Source: Atopsyche davidsoni (taxonomy: Eukaryota > Arthropoda > Insecta > Trichoptera > Hydrobiosidae). Taken from it: a stretch of DNA of 64,000 nucleotides. Below the pieces are notes generated by a model, which saw only the letters and a list, made by a program, of their open reading frames with translations, ran no database searches and had not been told where the DNA came from. Below are positions 1 through 14,600 of this stretch, piece by piece. The position numbers were made by a program, and so were the translations under genes. The stretch is from positions 6,448,001 through 6,512,000 of the forward strand of contig JAILWY010000021.1 in the NCBI GenBank assembly GCA_022113835.1, in the 5' to 3' direction. The first letter of the stretch is position 1, and the number at the start of each line of letters is the position of its first letter.

Positions 1-2622
1 TATTAATGTATGAATCCAACATAAAATCGATAGCTGACATACAGCTCAGCTCGCCAAGCCTGTGCTCTCAGGATAAAATTGGGAATATCAATATTGGCTT
101 AAGGAAGAATTAATGACAAATAATGTTTATTTAACCGTAAACACACAAGGATCATTTCTATTGTGTGTAAGAGGTCGTGAAGTAATCAAAATCGTGTCAT
201 TTAATTAATGATAATTAAATAATTTATTTTTGGTATCAAAACAAAGTATCGCTTATTATTACAGATGTGACAATGTTAAAATAGCTCCCTTCAATATATA
301 AAATTTCCCCACGAGTTGTATTTTATGCCAAATACTTTAAATTAAAATAACGCAAAAAAGGAGCAATTATTGTCACTTTTTAGCACTTGGTAAAAAAAGA
401 AAACAAACATCGCATTTTGTCGGAGAGCCGCGAAGGCATTGTTTTTATGTTTGCACACTGACTTTATATTTTCAATAAATTGGCCAAAAATATCTCGTTA
501 GTCTGGGCCGGTGGACAGACGCATTAGGCTAATAGCCCAAACTTTGGACTGAGATTTAAAAAGGGGGAGAGAACTCTGAGTTGTAAATTTTCTTGGAAGT
601 CTGAGGGTTGTTTGGGTTCAAACAAATTCCCAAGTTATTAGACACACCGGTAATACCGAACTATCGCTGAAAACAAGCGACCCTAGAATCATAGAGATAA
701 TGGATTTGATATTTACTAAGATTAAACTTGGAAACTGTAACTATTGTTGTATTACATTATTATGCTCAAATGGAAATACAAACATATAACTGCTTAATAT
801 GGAGTTTACATAGGAAGATCATTTCCTATAAACCTATGGAGCTTTAATAGTTCATGAAAAAATGGTATTATATTTTGAGGAGGTACTTCACTATTGCAAA
901 CAATTGGCATGTTAATATAATAGTATTTGCTTCGGTTAAAACGCGAAGTCAGATTTTTTATTGTATTATTTTCAGTCTCTTTGCTCAAACCCAGCACAGC
1001 CAAGATAATACAAACATTTTGTTTATATAAGGCTTATCTCGTTAAAAATAAAAAAAATTCAAATCTTTCACATAACTTTCTTTCTGCGCCATTTTCCTTT
1101 TCCTTGTAATCTTTATTTAACTTATCTTTTCATACACTTTTATAAAAGTAACTTCTTAAATAAAGAAGTACTTGATTACTTCCTTCTGTACTATAAGCTG
1201 GGATAATATTTATCGCATTGCTTACTCTTCTTGAAAATTCATGTGCTCTTTTTAATAAGTAAAAATCAATGTAAGTATTTAATTTTTAAAGTACACTGAG
1301 AGAAAACTTTACATTTCCTAGAAAAATATTAATTGAACAATTCTGGTAACAATAGCAATATCAACCGGTACAGGTACACACCCCTATTTTCCCATATTTT
1401 AATTATTATACTCCAAAGCTCTGGTAAAAACATTTTATATTAGATAAGTGCTATTTTTTTTACGTGTGGAAATAAGCACTCTTAGTATATTTTATTCAAT
1501 AAATGCTCTTGAATACATATATAAATTCAGGTTTTATATTTTCAATCTGATGTATGTTTTTTATACATTGGATATTATTTGAAAATTCTTGTTTTTATAT
1601 AAAATACATTTGAATCTTATTATTTCCGTAAAAAAAATTAGGTTTCAAACTAGTTTTCGACAAGGGTTCTTATTATCTGATCGGACTGAAATTTTACATG
1701 AATCTCTTTATGACCATGTGACCCAATTGACTCGCCCAAGTAATATATAATATCATTAAAATTACAATTTATTTAAAAAGCTACTTTATTACTAGTAAAA
1801 GGCTCACACATCAATTCTTGTTTGAAAAATGTACTGTAATGAATTTCAGGAGTAAAAATCAATTTATAATAGTTATTTAAGCTTCAATCTAATGTTTAAT
1901 TACAGAAATTAAAACAAACGCATTTTTGTATTTTCAAATTGTTGGTAAGAAAATAAACGTAAAGATTCAAGGGAGTATTGAGATTTGTCACTGAAGAAAT
2001 GAGAGATTTTTCACCACACAGAAGGTTTTGATGTCATTTGATTAGCTAATTAATTTTCACCATTTTCATAATTCCGTTGATTCAAAGCTTACCAGTAAAA
2101 ATGAGTACAGCGATCGCTTTACAAGATGGCAGCCTTTTTACTGGATAAATACAAAAATCGGGGTGAATTTAGAATATTAAGAGTCGTGACTTTAATCTAA
2201 TACCTACTATAAATACTCGCGTATTACTTGCTAGGCTTTCTGCCAAATTATTATCAGTGCAGTGCAGTTATGGCTCTATGAGGAAACTAACTCCGGTTAG
2301 TTTTTTTACGAATGTAGAAAATAACGAACATTGTTCTCAATCGTCAAAAAGTAGTTGATAGAGTAATAGCATTTTTTCAACATATCTGCTATTCAAGTTC
2401 AAATGTAAAATAAAAATATAATGTTTAGTTTCGAACCAATATAAAATATAATCTTACACACGTTAGCTTATTAAAAGCAATATTTAATCTGATTTCGTAG
2501 AGTATTGAAATTTACCCGTATTTTTTATTTCGTAACGGTATTTTTGCGGCAAAAAAGGACTTAATCAATTGGATTTATGCGCAGCATAAAAATGTTGGAA
2601 ATGTATAAAAATGGGTACTTAC
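1..2622. other. AT-rich non-coding DNA left of the TMEM72-like exons
   Basis: I see no exon, RNA gene or transposon that I can support here. The stretch should be the intron following exon 3 of the minus-strand membrane-protein gene. Exon 3 ends in phase 2, and I searched this stretch by eye for a continuing minus-strand hydrophobic exon without finding one, so exon 4 probably lies outside the window. The short open frames in this stretch have no codon structure or splice borders. Confidence 0.5.
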
Positions 2623-5600
2623 TTGGTACATAGATCAATGAACAATGTGATGGCCCACATAATCTCCAAGAAGAAGACAACAATGGACCCCAACCTGGAA
2701 AAGGACCATTCTCAGAATTATAAAGAATGGAACAAATAACAAGGTTTAATATTGACTTAATTATGGAAGACTCTTTGTATTTTTCGAAAGGCATACTGCA
2801 TTATGAAGATTTATGTATTTTAAATGTTCACTTGGTAGAATAAATTATTTTTATTTAATGTTTATTTTTATAAATTGGTTTATTCAAAACTTACACTATA
2901 TAGATGCCTGCTATATGCCTGTGCACAGCCATTTCTACGCCAACTCCACACATTACTGAAACAAACAATAATGATTGATTATTAATATGATTATTCGATT
3001 ATTATGAGTGTAAAAATTCTCACTAAACAATCAATTATTATAATTTCGACATTAATTTTGCATACATACAATAACGTGTCTGTTTAATTCGACCCCACAA
3101 AGCTTTACAGTTTGTAGAGTGCAGATTTAAGTTTAAAAACCATTAAAAAATTAAACCTTAAAGGTCAAAGCTCACAATTTTTCATATAAGCTTACACAAT
3201 TTTCGTTTTATAGGAAATCAACCATAAACCACATTTGATGGTAAAATAATTAGTTAACAACTTTAGCTATTACAATAGTTCTATTACAAGGAACTACTTG
3301 GACTTGTTTTATATCAATATTTTGAAATTTTCCATGAAAACCAAGTTTTGTAAATTATGGAAAAAACATTAAGTTCATATTTAAATTTTAAAAGTTAATG
3401 AAAAAATCAACAAGTAGATTTTAATATTCTCTGAAAAAGCATCGGTTCACTTTAGTAAAAACAGTTGTATTTTCCATGAATATAGAACAAATAAACTAGT
3501 ATGTTGAATATGAGCTGCAACACAACCATTACTTGTTTGGATAAAAAGATAAGATTTTTTTTATATATTTGTAAAATAATGATATTTGGTAATAAAAAAT
3601 ATTCATAAAATTATTCAAGAAGAAAAAAAACTTAATATTTTCATATAATTTTCTTTCTAAGCGGCTTTCAAATCTTATATCACGTTCCCTTAGAGAAAAT
3701 TAAATCTTTCTCCATATTTTCCGTAAGTTGGAAACCAAGCCTGTGAAAATATGAAAGTATCTTATTAACGGCGGTAAATTCCATTGTCTTACTCGAGCTT
3801 GTGCGAGCACATTGAAGGTTGGAAGACATAAATCTGACATTATAAAAAAAAATACAGCTGCACCCAAGCATTCTCTGAGGGACATTTCGGCACTGCCTGC
3901 TTTGGCGCATTTAAGATACTTACTATATATTGTCAGAGGTAGAGAAGGATCTGTTAAGTTTTTGCTATTATTATTATGTTCCAAGTATATATACATTTTT
4001 ACTAGTATATATACATTTTTTTAATTTTAATTTCTAGAATTTTTTTAAAGCATTTAAAAATTATCCAAGTGACTTTTACGTTTACGTGCAAATAAAATCA
4101 TAAAATTTACATATCTATAGAAAAGTTGACGTTTTCATCATGTTGATATATATATAATTATACATATATATATATATATAATTTAAAAAACCAAATTTCT
4201 TGTGTGGATGGATCATACCTGATGGATCACAATATTTTATACAGATAAACCGAACATAAAAATATTATTAAAAACACTAAAAATCATAAAAGTTATGAGA
4301 ATCTTTTAAATGAAGTACAAAACAAGTATCTGCGAAATTTCTTTGTTCTCACGTAAACAAGGTTTTTTAAGACTAAGTACATGTTAAGCAGAATTATTAA
4401 TTTGAAAACAAATTTATTTTCTTCCCTTAAAAGTCTTTTTGAACTTCGACGAGGTGTAACTAAAGACTGCTATGAAATGAACGTACTTCAATTGGAAATT
4501 TAATAAAGAGAAAACCAAAAAACTTGGAGGAGTTTAAAATTTGATAATTTTCTAATTAGTTATAAATATAATGTTATATTATCATAATAAAATTAATTAT
4601 ACGTAACAAGTCTTTATTTAACATGTTAAATTTTACGGATAGCACGACAACGTTCTTTGTATTGAATTAGGTTTAATTGCGCCTGTCATTCTTAAAATTA
4701 AGCTACATTAAATAATGTATTACAATAATTTAATACAAAAAAATAATTTGAAAAGCAATATTTTATTTGCTTAATAAAAGAGACGATAGATTTTAAAAAA
4801 ACACACTCACAATTTAAAATTTTAGTCACAATTTGATCGCGATAATTTAATTCACGGTCTGCGAGACTCAACGATAACAAATTTCAGTTAATTGCTCCAT
4901 CATTGATTTTAATGTTCACTGTACTTGCTATGATCACTCAGATATCATATCATTGTACGTTGTATTAATTCATACAATGCTAGTTATCGATTCAAACAAT
5001 GCTGCGACTGTGCAATATTATTCGACCTACTGTATAACAACGATCGAGTAAACTGTTATGTAACAACTTTGAAATTGATTGGCAACTAGGATTGCTAATA
5101 AGTAGCAATTTAGAAATCTGTTTGTTAATTATGTCATTATGATAGTATTGAATATACCCCATGATATCAGAATACAATGCTCATCCTTATATATATACCA
5201 TAAAGGCTGCATTGATGTATTGATGTAAACATTTGGATTTATTCTACATTTTACACTTGTAAGATATTATTTGTTAGATTTAATAGCAACAGAGAAAAGA
5301 TGACAAATAGTCAAAAAGCTTAAAGTATTAACATATAGCTGAATATCAAGTTTTGGTCTAACAAATGTGAGTTGGTTATAGGAAATGCTGCATTCTTTGT
5401 GCGACTTCATATCAGCCTCGTGGTTCATTTTACTGTCGACTCCTCTGTACATATTTATAAATATGTACACACGACGGCGGAAAAAAGCGAGTGGGGTCAG
5501 CTGTATGTTTTCTTTTAATAAAAAAAACTCAAACACAATGAGCTAATGGCTTTATGGAGCTACAACCTCTATATCTCTTTCTCAATTGAGATGCTCTCTA

Positions 5601-8600
5601 TTTCAAACAGATTGCAAGTATCGAGTGCACAGATACGACATTATTGCTTTAAAATAAGTTTTTCGATTACGATATATAGTTTCTCATATTTCATAATCAA
5701 ATATTCTGATAATATTTTACAAGTGTTTGCAATGTGGCGTATTTTAAAGTGTAGCACATCGAGCAAACAAAGCGATGGTAAATCTTGATTTCCAAGCCCC
5801 GTACATGCATGGTAACTACGAAACTTTGAAAACTCATTCCGTTCAGTAGGAAATGTATTTAATATTAACTGCACACGGCGAAGCTCCGATTAGAAGTTAT
5901 ACGAAAGCACAAATGGTTGGTCGTACTATCATAAAGCGGTCTTATACACTATTTCTATTTATTTTTCTCATGTAAAATATATTACTTAGTGAGTATCATA
6001 GCCTTTTTCTACCTTAGTGATTTTCTAGCGTATTTTTTAATAAAAACTTGTGTTCAACATATTTATTCATATATCTAGTAAATGGGTACACATTTATATT
6101 GCAGTGAAAGCTAAAGAATATTCGCGTCGATCGCGATTGTCACCAGGAACATGAATAGATAGATACGAGTATAACAGAGTGCAGAGAGTTTCTGAATATA
6201 TAAAATTGCTTTTAAAACTAGTAACTTGAAATACGGAGATACTCTTCACATTTTTTGAAAATATTTTTATAATCAGATATGTTCAGAGAAGCATTCACGC
6301 TATGGAGATCATATTGCATTTAAAGCAAAATCAGTATACTTTCATATAAAAATGTGCTTATGTTTTTCTAAAATATTTGCTGAAAATGATAAAAAAAAAT
6401 TCAAATAATATGAACTATGATTAATTATTTGCTGAATAAAAGTGTAAAGAAAATGTTCAACAAAGATCAAATATATTAAAGACATCAATCCAAAATTCAC
6501 TTGAATTGAATCAGTTTTCTTTAGCTCTTCTGTGAATTGAGTCGATTTAATGGCACGGCAGCGCTCACAATCACTCACAGGACTATTGTCTAGCTCGGGT
6601 GCGGATATTCCCGGCACGAGGCGCCCTTGCGTCCCGTCGTACGTGAGGAACTTCTCGTGAGGTTTGGCTCACGAACATACGACTCTGGATACGGAGGCAG
6701 GCGACTCATGGCCCCGTACTTTTCCCGTTGGAATTCTCATAGTAAAAATAATAAAATAAATTAATTCAATGCCTGTTTAACCTAACATGATTTTCTTTGG
6801 ATAATGTAAAATGATTGATGTTACTTAATACGCGTGAATCTGATGTAACATCGATGAAAACTGTAGTTTAGATTCGTATAAGCATACCGAGCTGGGCTGT
6901 GTTGGCCGAGCTGGTGGGAGAGTTGCCTACTCCCAGGCGCTAAGCGATACCGACCGATAACAGCCGCGTTAGATAGAAATTAATCATGTGGCATATCAGA
7001 GCCTTTTCTTTTAACCTTCGTTTTTATTACGAATAACTGTGTTTAAGTTATAAAAAAATTATACCCTAACAGTTTTATTAAGTTCCAAGAAAATAGTTAA
7101 TGGGCGGTTAACCTAAAGAGCAAACATCGCTTTTAGACATTCAACACTTATTTAAAATGTTAGAGTAAGCGTTTGTTTTAAGGTTTTAAACAAGGTGTTA
7201 CAACTAAACAAGTAAATTTACAATCAATATTTATTTAAGTTAACAAAATGCACATAGGTATTTGTATAACATATGTTTGAGTAAGTTAAAAAAAAAGTAA
7301 ATTTGTAGGCTTAATATAAATTTATATTTTCACTGAAAATAAAATTGCTTTTATATGCTTCGTAAAAGTTGCTTTCTGTTTTAGAAGCAATATATTTTAT
7401 TGATAAACCATATATTTTACTAAACGATAAACACAAAGTTTGATAAAAAAAAAAACCTCACACCCCGGGCTCCGGACATCCCCGGCCACACACTGTGAGG
7501 GATGCTTCCTGCCGTGCGGAATGACGTCGTTGGAAGGCTCGGGCGGTAATTTGGGAAACATTAATGCGGACTTATTTACTCCCTCATTAGCGATTTGGGT
7601 TTTAAAAACAGAATTGTACCAAATAAAAGGATTTTTTTATTCGTGTGAAACGCGATATCGGGTCACCCAGGTATTATTAAAGTCTTCGTAATTTTACATT
7701 CAATGAATTATTTATTGCTTCAATTAACCCATAGCACTTCATATCAGAATTTGCGATACTAAAATTGCACAGAGGTAAATCAATTATTTCTTATATTTTA
7801 TACATTTACCATATACTAGGACTAATGAGATTATTATAAAATGTATTTTTTTTAAATAATTATTATTCAATAGAATAGGTAAATCGAAGAAATGTACTAC
7901 ATTTAATGTGTAAGCATTATAGTTATTTGTTCGATTAGTACAAATCTTAAATGAAATACAAAAATATATTTCCATTTATCATAGCTCGGGTATGTAGTTT
8001 TGATGGAATGGTGAACAGATAATAAAACCATGTAAGATGGAATTTCTTTTCTATTATCGCAAATCATGCACGAACGTACGGCAATCATCCCAACACAAAA
8101 GTCTAATGTTGCGGGCAAAGATCATTGAGTAATGGATTTCGCTACAAGCTGACTCGTATATTCTCTTAATTCTCCTAACAAATATAAACTGATTATTTTT
8201 AAAACTTTAAATGTAATTGATAAACAAGTTTATAATAAATCAATGATAATAGCTGAAACAGAATTTTTGCTAATATCGTAAAGCAAAAAAAATGTTTGTA
8301 AAAAAAACTGTGAAATATTAATTACATTAATTCTTTTAAGTCTGTTTCTAGTCATAGTGCCTTCTTAATCCTCGACTCCATTATGCAAAGTAAATTACGC
8401 ATAATATTTAATGACAAGTTAAAAATAAATATATCTGTACCAAGAAATGCATATGTATAGTATATATATATATATATCTCAATAATTTATGAAATCCAGG
8501 TACGGACAGGTTGTTTTAATTCCTTAATCAAATTCTACCTTTTTACGATCGTCCGTCCTCTGGGTGCCCTCGGTTAATTCTCCCGAATTTGGATTTAGTA

Positions 8601-11600
8601 AAAACATCCCTTCCCCCCTCCGTTCGTGGTTACATTTGCAATCCAAAGATTCCCCAAACTTCACAGCTTTATATTCCTAATTATTACCTCCGTGCCAGCC
8701 ATCGGGCCTTTTTGCTCTTCGAACTCTCGATGTTAAACTTTGGTCTGACTAAGTGCTTACACGTGCTCTAAAATTTCTTTAAAAATATATAGTTTTGATT
8801 AAATGAAAATTTTTAATATTTCTAACGTTGACGATATTCCGAGCTTATAATGTAAATAAAATTTTAATAAATAAATATAAGTTTCAATAAATCATATGTT
8901 GTGGTATAATAACATATCACCTGAACATGAATTAAGTATTGCTTGAGAGTTGTCTTTTTTAATTTGCACGATAACTTTGCTATTTTCAACTGATATGTAT
9001 AAACACAATTAAATGTGGTATCTTAGTGAATTTAATTATATATAAGAAAGTTAGAGGAATCAAAGTTTTGATTACGATTTTGTATGCACAGGCAAAGAAC
9101 AGCAGTAATTTTTACAGTATTTACATCAAACTGGATAATTTTGAAAAATTTAAATTTCAAAGAGTCGACTTGAATAGCAAAAATAGGGTATCTGAAGAAA
9201 TCAATGCTTGCCTTTTGATGGAAAACCTTGAGTGAAGCTCTTTATACCATTCTTAGCCCTAATCTAAATTGTACACACTTATTTCTAAATCCGAGATATT
9301 TACAGGAGAATTTACAAAGGATGATTTTTCCATGTTTTAATTTTTATTTAGTTTAGAATCCATGTAATTGTTTTTAGAGATATGAACTGTTTTTTTTTTA
9401 ATTCCAAAAAAATATATACAATTATTGTATAGTAATGTAATGCCCTATCTCAAGAATGATTCCAATTACTTTGAGAGACCGCGTAAAATATATACATATG
9501 TTACGTCGATTGAAATATTCAATTGTACAACAGATGAAATTTTTCGTCAATATTTGAGACGAAAATTTTCATTTCCTCCAGGAAGAACAGATGGTACTTG
9601 CAAGACTTGCAAATGTGGGAGAGATCTCATTAGATTTTATAACACACTGGAGAGTTTCACACACCTCCTCTCTTTTCTTTCATCACTAACTTATTCACTC
9701 TGAACCGTTGTCTGTTTTGTTTTAAATTTTAAATTCACTGCATTAAAAATGACTGCCTTTTTACATGTAAGAATTTGCAATTATTTGTAATGAATCAGAT
9801 ATTTATTATTGTTTTTTATTTGCATTAAAAATCGTAATAATTTGTGTGATCTATAATACTTTATAATCGATTGCATTTTCTTTGAACGACCGCTTTCCGT
9901 ATATTGTTTTATCAGATCATAAAAAACCATATGGCAAATCGATAGAAATAAAACACTCACAAATTAATAAAAATCACCGTAAAACTAATCAGTATCCCAT
10001 TTGTCCGGTAAATAAATATTGTATTATTTTTCTTACCATTTCGTGTGTTAATCGATTACGTGGATATTGCATATAATAAAGTGCTTGAAAAATGAATAAG
10101 TAAGTTAATTGCATTACATTTGAGACACGAGATATTATGGACATATAAAAAACAGAATAAAACTCAATTTTATGATTGTATATATGATTGATTATAGATT
10201 TACTGGTTATATAAAATTATTATTTGTCATCGATCTAAATTTTCCTCCAAATATTTTGACATTTTCACACTTATATAGTAAACACCAGGTTTTATTAATC
10301 AAGGATATATATTTTAATCATAAAAATATAAATTCTAAAATTAAAAAAACTAAAACAATTTTCCGACACTAAATTAATCTGAAAACATTAACTACTCACG
10401 CAACCAAGATTTTTGTAATCTGAATATTTTAAATACATTATTTTTTATCTTTACATTTCGAAAAAGCTTTCATTAAAAACATTTTTGTTAATTTATCAAA
10501 GTATTAAATTTAATTACAAACCATTTCAGATGTTTTTTTTATGCATACCAAATTAAAATACGCCCATTATTCACAGTTTTTTTCCGTTATTTATAGCTTA
10601 AATTTACATATTACATTTCTAACAATAAAAGAGGATGATTTTGCTGGGCATCGGTTGTATACGAGCTGGTCGGTACGTCCCACATATTTAGGCTAAAAAC
10701 CTATACTGCATGTTGTATTCCAGCACCCATTATTGCAATGAACAAAAAACACGCTACTCTGCGTGCAATCTAAATCTGCAATACACCTACAAGATAAAAG
10801 CAGTAAAGACCAAAGTTTTCACACTTTCAGGTTTTGTGGCACTGAAAATTAAGCTTCCTAATAGAAATAGCATCTATACTTCACGAAACCCTTCGTTATA
10901 ATGCAAGCTAATAGTTATTTTTTTTATGCTGGTAGAAAAAATAAAGTAAGTTTATTCCATACAATTTCAAAACACAAATTAAAAAAATATATTAACATGA
11001 TATCAAATTATGAATATTTCACATATTTTATTAATATTAATAAATTTTATAACATATTACTTATATATTGACTTTGACGTATGATTAATTTATAACGCTG
11101 AGATTTCATCACAATATTTTACATAAAACAAATATATCAATGGTTGTTCTATTATAAAACTGCCTGCAGCTGTATATTAAAACCGTCGTTTCCGTGTATA
11201 CCTTTGATATAAAATAACGGTAACTGAAAAATACTTGTCCAAGTGACAATGTTCCAGCAGCATATCCAAATTAAGGTTGCCTGGACATTTTACGCCGTGT
11301 CTCCAAATGTGTCATATTTTAACAGCATTAAAAAATTAAATCTACCTTTTAACACGAAAATTTTAAACAAGGACAAAATTTGATCTATTTGTGGAGTCGT
11401 CCTGAAAAACATATTTAAATTGTTGAAAAGGTAAAGGGATCATTTCAAACAACTTTTTATACATGAAATTCTCCATTTCTACTCATTGTGCCTAAAATAA
11501 ACTTCATATAAATATTTGTCTTTTTTTCGAAATATGTATATAAATAAATTATTTCGTTTTTTAAAATTGTCGATTTTTTTGATTATTTTTTTAAAAAACG

Positions 11601-14600
11601 CGAACTATCATTTGAAACACGCTGCGCTGGGTGGCGTACGAGGTGTTTTAATGCTGCTCTTTTGAAATTGAAACGAGTCTACCTCTGAACTCGCATGCAG
11701 TGCAGGCTACGACAAATCACAGCCCCCTGTTCTCTCCGTCCTGAAACGTTGCCACCCTGAAAGGGACGTACCCCAATGTGCGCGAGTGTAAGTCATTTTT
11801 TCATGATAAACCTTAAAAGGAAAAAAATGGTAGCATTTAAAAAAAAAATATTTTATGATGAAATTTACTTCACAGCTCTATTATATAATCAATTTTCAGG
11901 TGAAATTTATTAAGATAAATTTTTAAAAAAAAATCTCATTTTGTTATTCTTTGCATAGCCTTTAACATATTTTGTTTAGAAACAGTTAAAAATCAAAAGC
12001 AGACTTCATTTTTCAAATGTATTATTTTAATAAACGATTCGTTTGAAAAAAAAAATAAAGATGATATTATAACTTAACACACTTAACGTGAACTACTTAA
12101 AATAATAAATGCAAAATCCTTTCTTGAAGGCTAATTGTCTTTCATTTCAATTTCATAACTTCCATTTTACATAATAATTACTCTTATACAAGTTTCTTTC
12201 CAGCTAAGAGGTAACATTAAAAATTCATATTAAATTACACGAACATCGTAGAAGCTTCGTCTAAAATCTTTCAACGTTATTTAAAAGTCTTTTTCACTTC
12301 GAACGAAAAGCCGCTATTATTTTTTCCTTTCATGTCTGATAAATCAATAAGATGGCATTTCTATTTCGTGCAGGCCCCAATCACGGACTAGGTAATTCGC
12401 ATTCATATATTCTACAGCTTGTTGACATGGCAAGAATACTAAAAAAATGACAAAAATATTTTTTTTATATATTCTAGAATTTTTCTGTCTACCATAGTAA
12501 AAATAATAACATAAATCTCTTATTAATATATATAGTTCTGTTAGTCTATATTACCCATAAAAGTGAAAATACAAAAATATAGTATTTAGAAACAAGCCGA
12601 ATGAAATTTAAGATTGACTTGTTATACAAAGATAAATAATTGCAAAGTACAAAACGAAATAAGAATTCAATTTAATATTAATTTAATACTTAATAACAAC
12701 AAAAAAATTAAAACCTGAGTCAAAATAGTGCATTTTGTTGTTTAGTCAAAACAATATGCAAGTAAGACAATTTAATACAGTAAAACAATTTTTTAAGCAT
12801 TACTAATGATTTTCTTAACTATACAAAAAATAAATTATTATTTAATAAGTTTGTGCTTTATAGGCATATCAGATTTTTTTCAGATGTGAATTAAATTATT
12901 TAGAAACTGTCTCATCTATAGATCTGTAAATAAAAAAAAACACACAATAAAAATAAACCCTCGGAACATAATTTTAGGTGGTGTATTTTGTGATTATTTC
13001 ATAGTTTCTGTAAAATATACACATCACATTAAATCATAATAAAATCGTTTATTATAATGCCTGTACAACATGTTTAGTTTTTAAAATTTTACTATGCATT
13101 TGTTTTATGCAAATGCCACGAAATGAAATTCGTTTAATACCCGACAATTACAACGAATCTCACTAAATCAAATTTACTTTTATCTCTTTCTGAAGCCTTT
13201 TTTATTCCCAAACATTGTTCATGGGTGTGATTGAATCACACGTTAAGCTTATTTCAAACATAAATAAAATTTATAAATGCACTTCTTTACAATTGAGGCT
13301 TCCCAGAGTACATGAGGCGTACATTCGCCTCACTTTGGAGGATGCCGTTGGAGCACTCGTTGCTGCGAGTCTGATGGCAGATAACAAAAAGCCTACTGCA
13401 CAGTACGCGAGTGGAAAAAACCCCAGAGTGGGTGTGCGAAGTAAGAAGCGACGAGGGAACCGGAAGGAGTTCTTTCTTCTGTCTGGAGACGAGTAATGGC
13501 GGGGTTTCACATCACTTCCGCTCATGTATTGTGGATAATTTACATTCAAATATCGAACGCACTGATATCCGGCGGAGTTGTGGTTTCCGCTCTTATTTTC
13601 TTTGGCATTTTTTTTAAATATTGGCAAATGTGACAGTGCTTGGATTTTATTTAATTATTTAATCAAATGTAAGAAAGTGCCTTGAATTATTTTTCCCATT
13701 TATTTTATTCTAAACAAATAATTTGCATGTTAATTTTTGGATATTACAAAAAGAAGTTATAAATTATTGTTTTCAAATTTTCTGCATTGAATAATATCAA
13801 CGTTTATTTTCACATTAATCGTTATTTTGACATATTATCTATGAATACATCTTTAATTGAGTATTGTAACTAAGCATTCAGAGTGGAATTGAAGGGGCGG
13901 AAATCATAAATACGTGTGCATTTAATAAACGTTGAATTAATGAATACGTTAGTTTTAGCTGCGCACTTCTGGCATGTCTATCATCATTAACTACTTCGGT
14001 TATTAAGTCATTATTAACGAGGACATTAGTTTACGACTCGAGTTTCTGAGTTATGGCTACAAAATCAGGATGAACAACTTGTAGCCGTAATCCGGCAAAC
14101 TTGAGTGGTCCCCGCGCGACCCGAAAGCCCCAAATACACCCAAATAACATGATATGTAATTATAATTAGTATCCCCGTAACGCAAGAGCAGGTCTGTCAT
14201 CAACTGAGCCATGGAGACACACGGATGGAGGAAAACTCACGCGTAAAGAGCTGAAATACAACATCAAGTATTCTAATCAAGAAAAAAATTACAAATAATC
14301 TAAACTATTAAATTCCTCTAGTAAAAATACTAAAGTAGAAAGTGTTTCAACGTCTGAATATGATTTTTACAACATGCTTATACATATATATTTTTAAACT
14401 TAGTATTATGTATATTCAAATAATAAACAAAGATATGCGCAAGTAAAATGCCCAAATAAGTAAAACGTCTCCGACGCACGAAAGGAGTGGAGATAGACAA
14501 AGACACGTGATGTAACCATAAAGGAGAAGCTGCTTAATCACACTACACACGTAGCAACGCAACCGACAACCGACCAACAAATTACTCCTGACTGTTTCTA

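Noticed and set aside
3700..3996. Minus-strand 98-codon frame with a hydrophobic stretch (GAAVFFFIMSDLCLPTF)
   Set aside because: It was considered as the exon before 2895-2955, but its possible donor is phase 0, and joining would give an immediate TAA. The exon at 35818-35929 fits phase 1 exactly.
6600..6620. GGCACGAG string resembling a cDNA-cloning adaptor
   Set aside because: The match is only 8 bases, without the rest of an adaptor or a clone junction; chance is likely.
8589..8771. 60-codon frame in a GC-richer patch
   Set aside because: No conserved motif, no splice borders and no matching exon; treated as part of a possible non-coding island.
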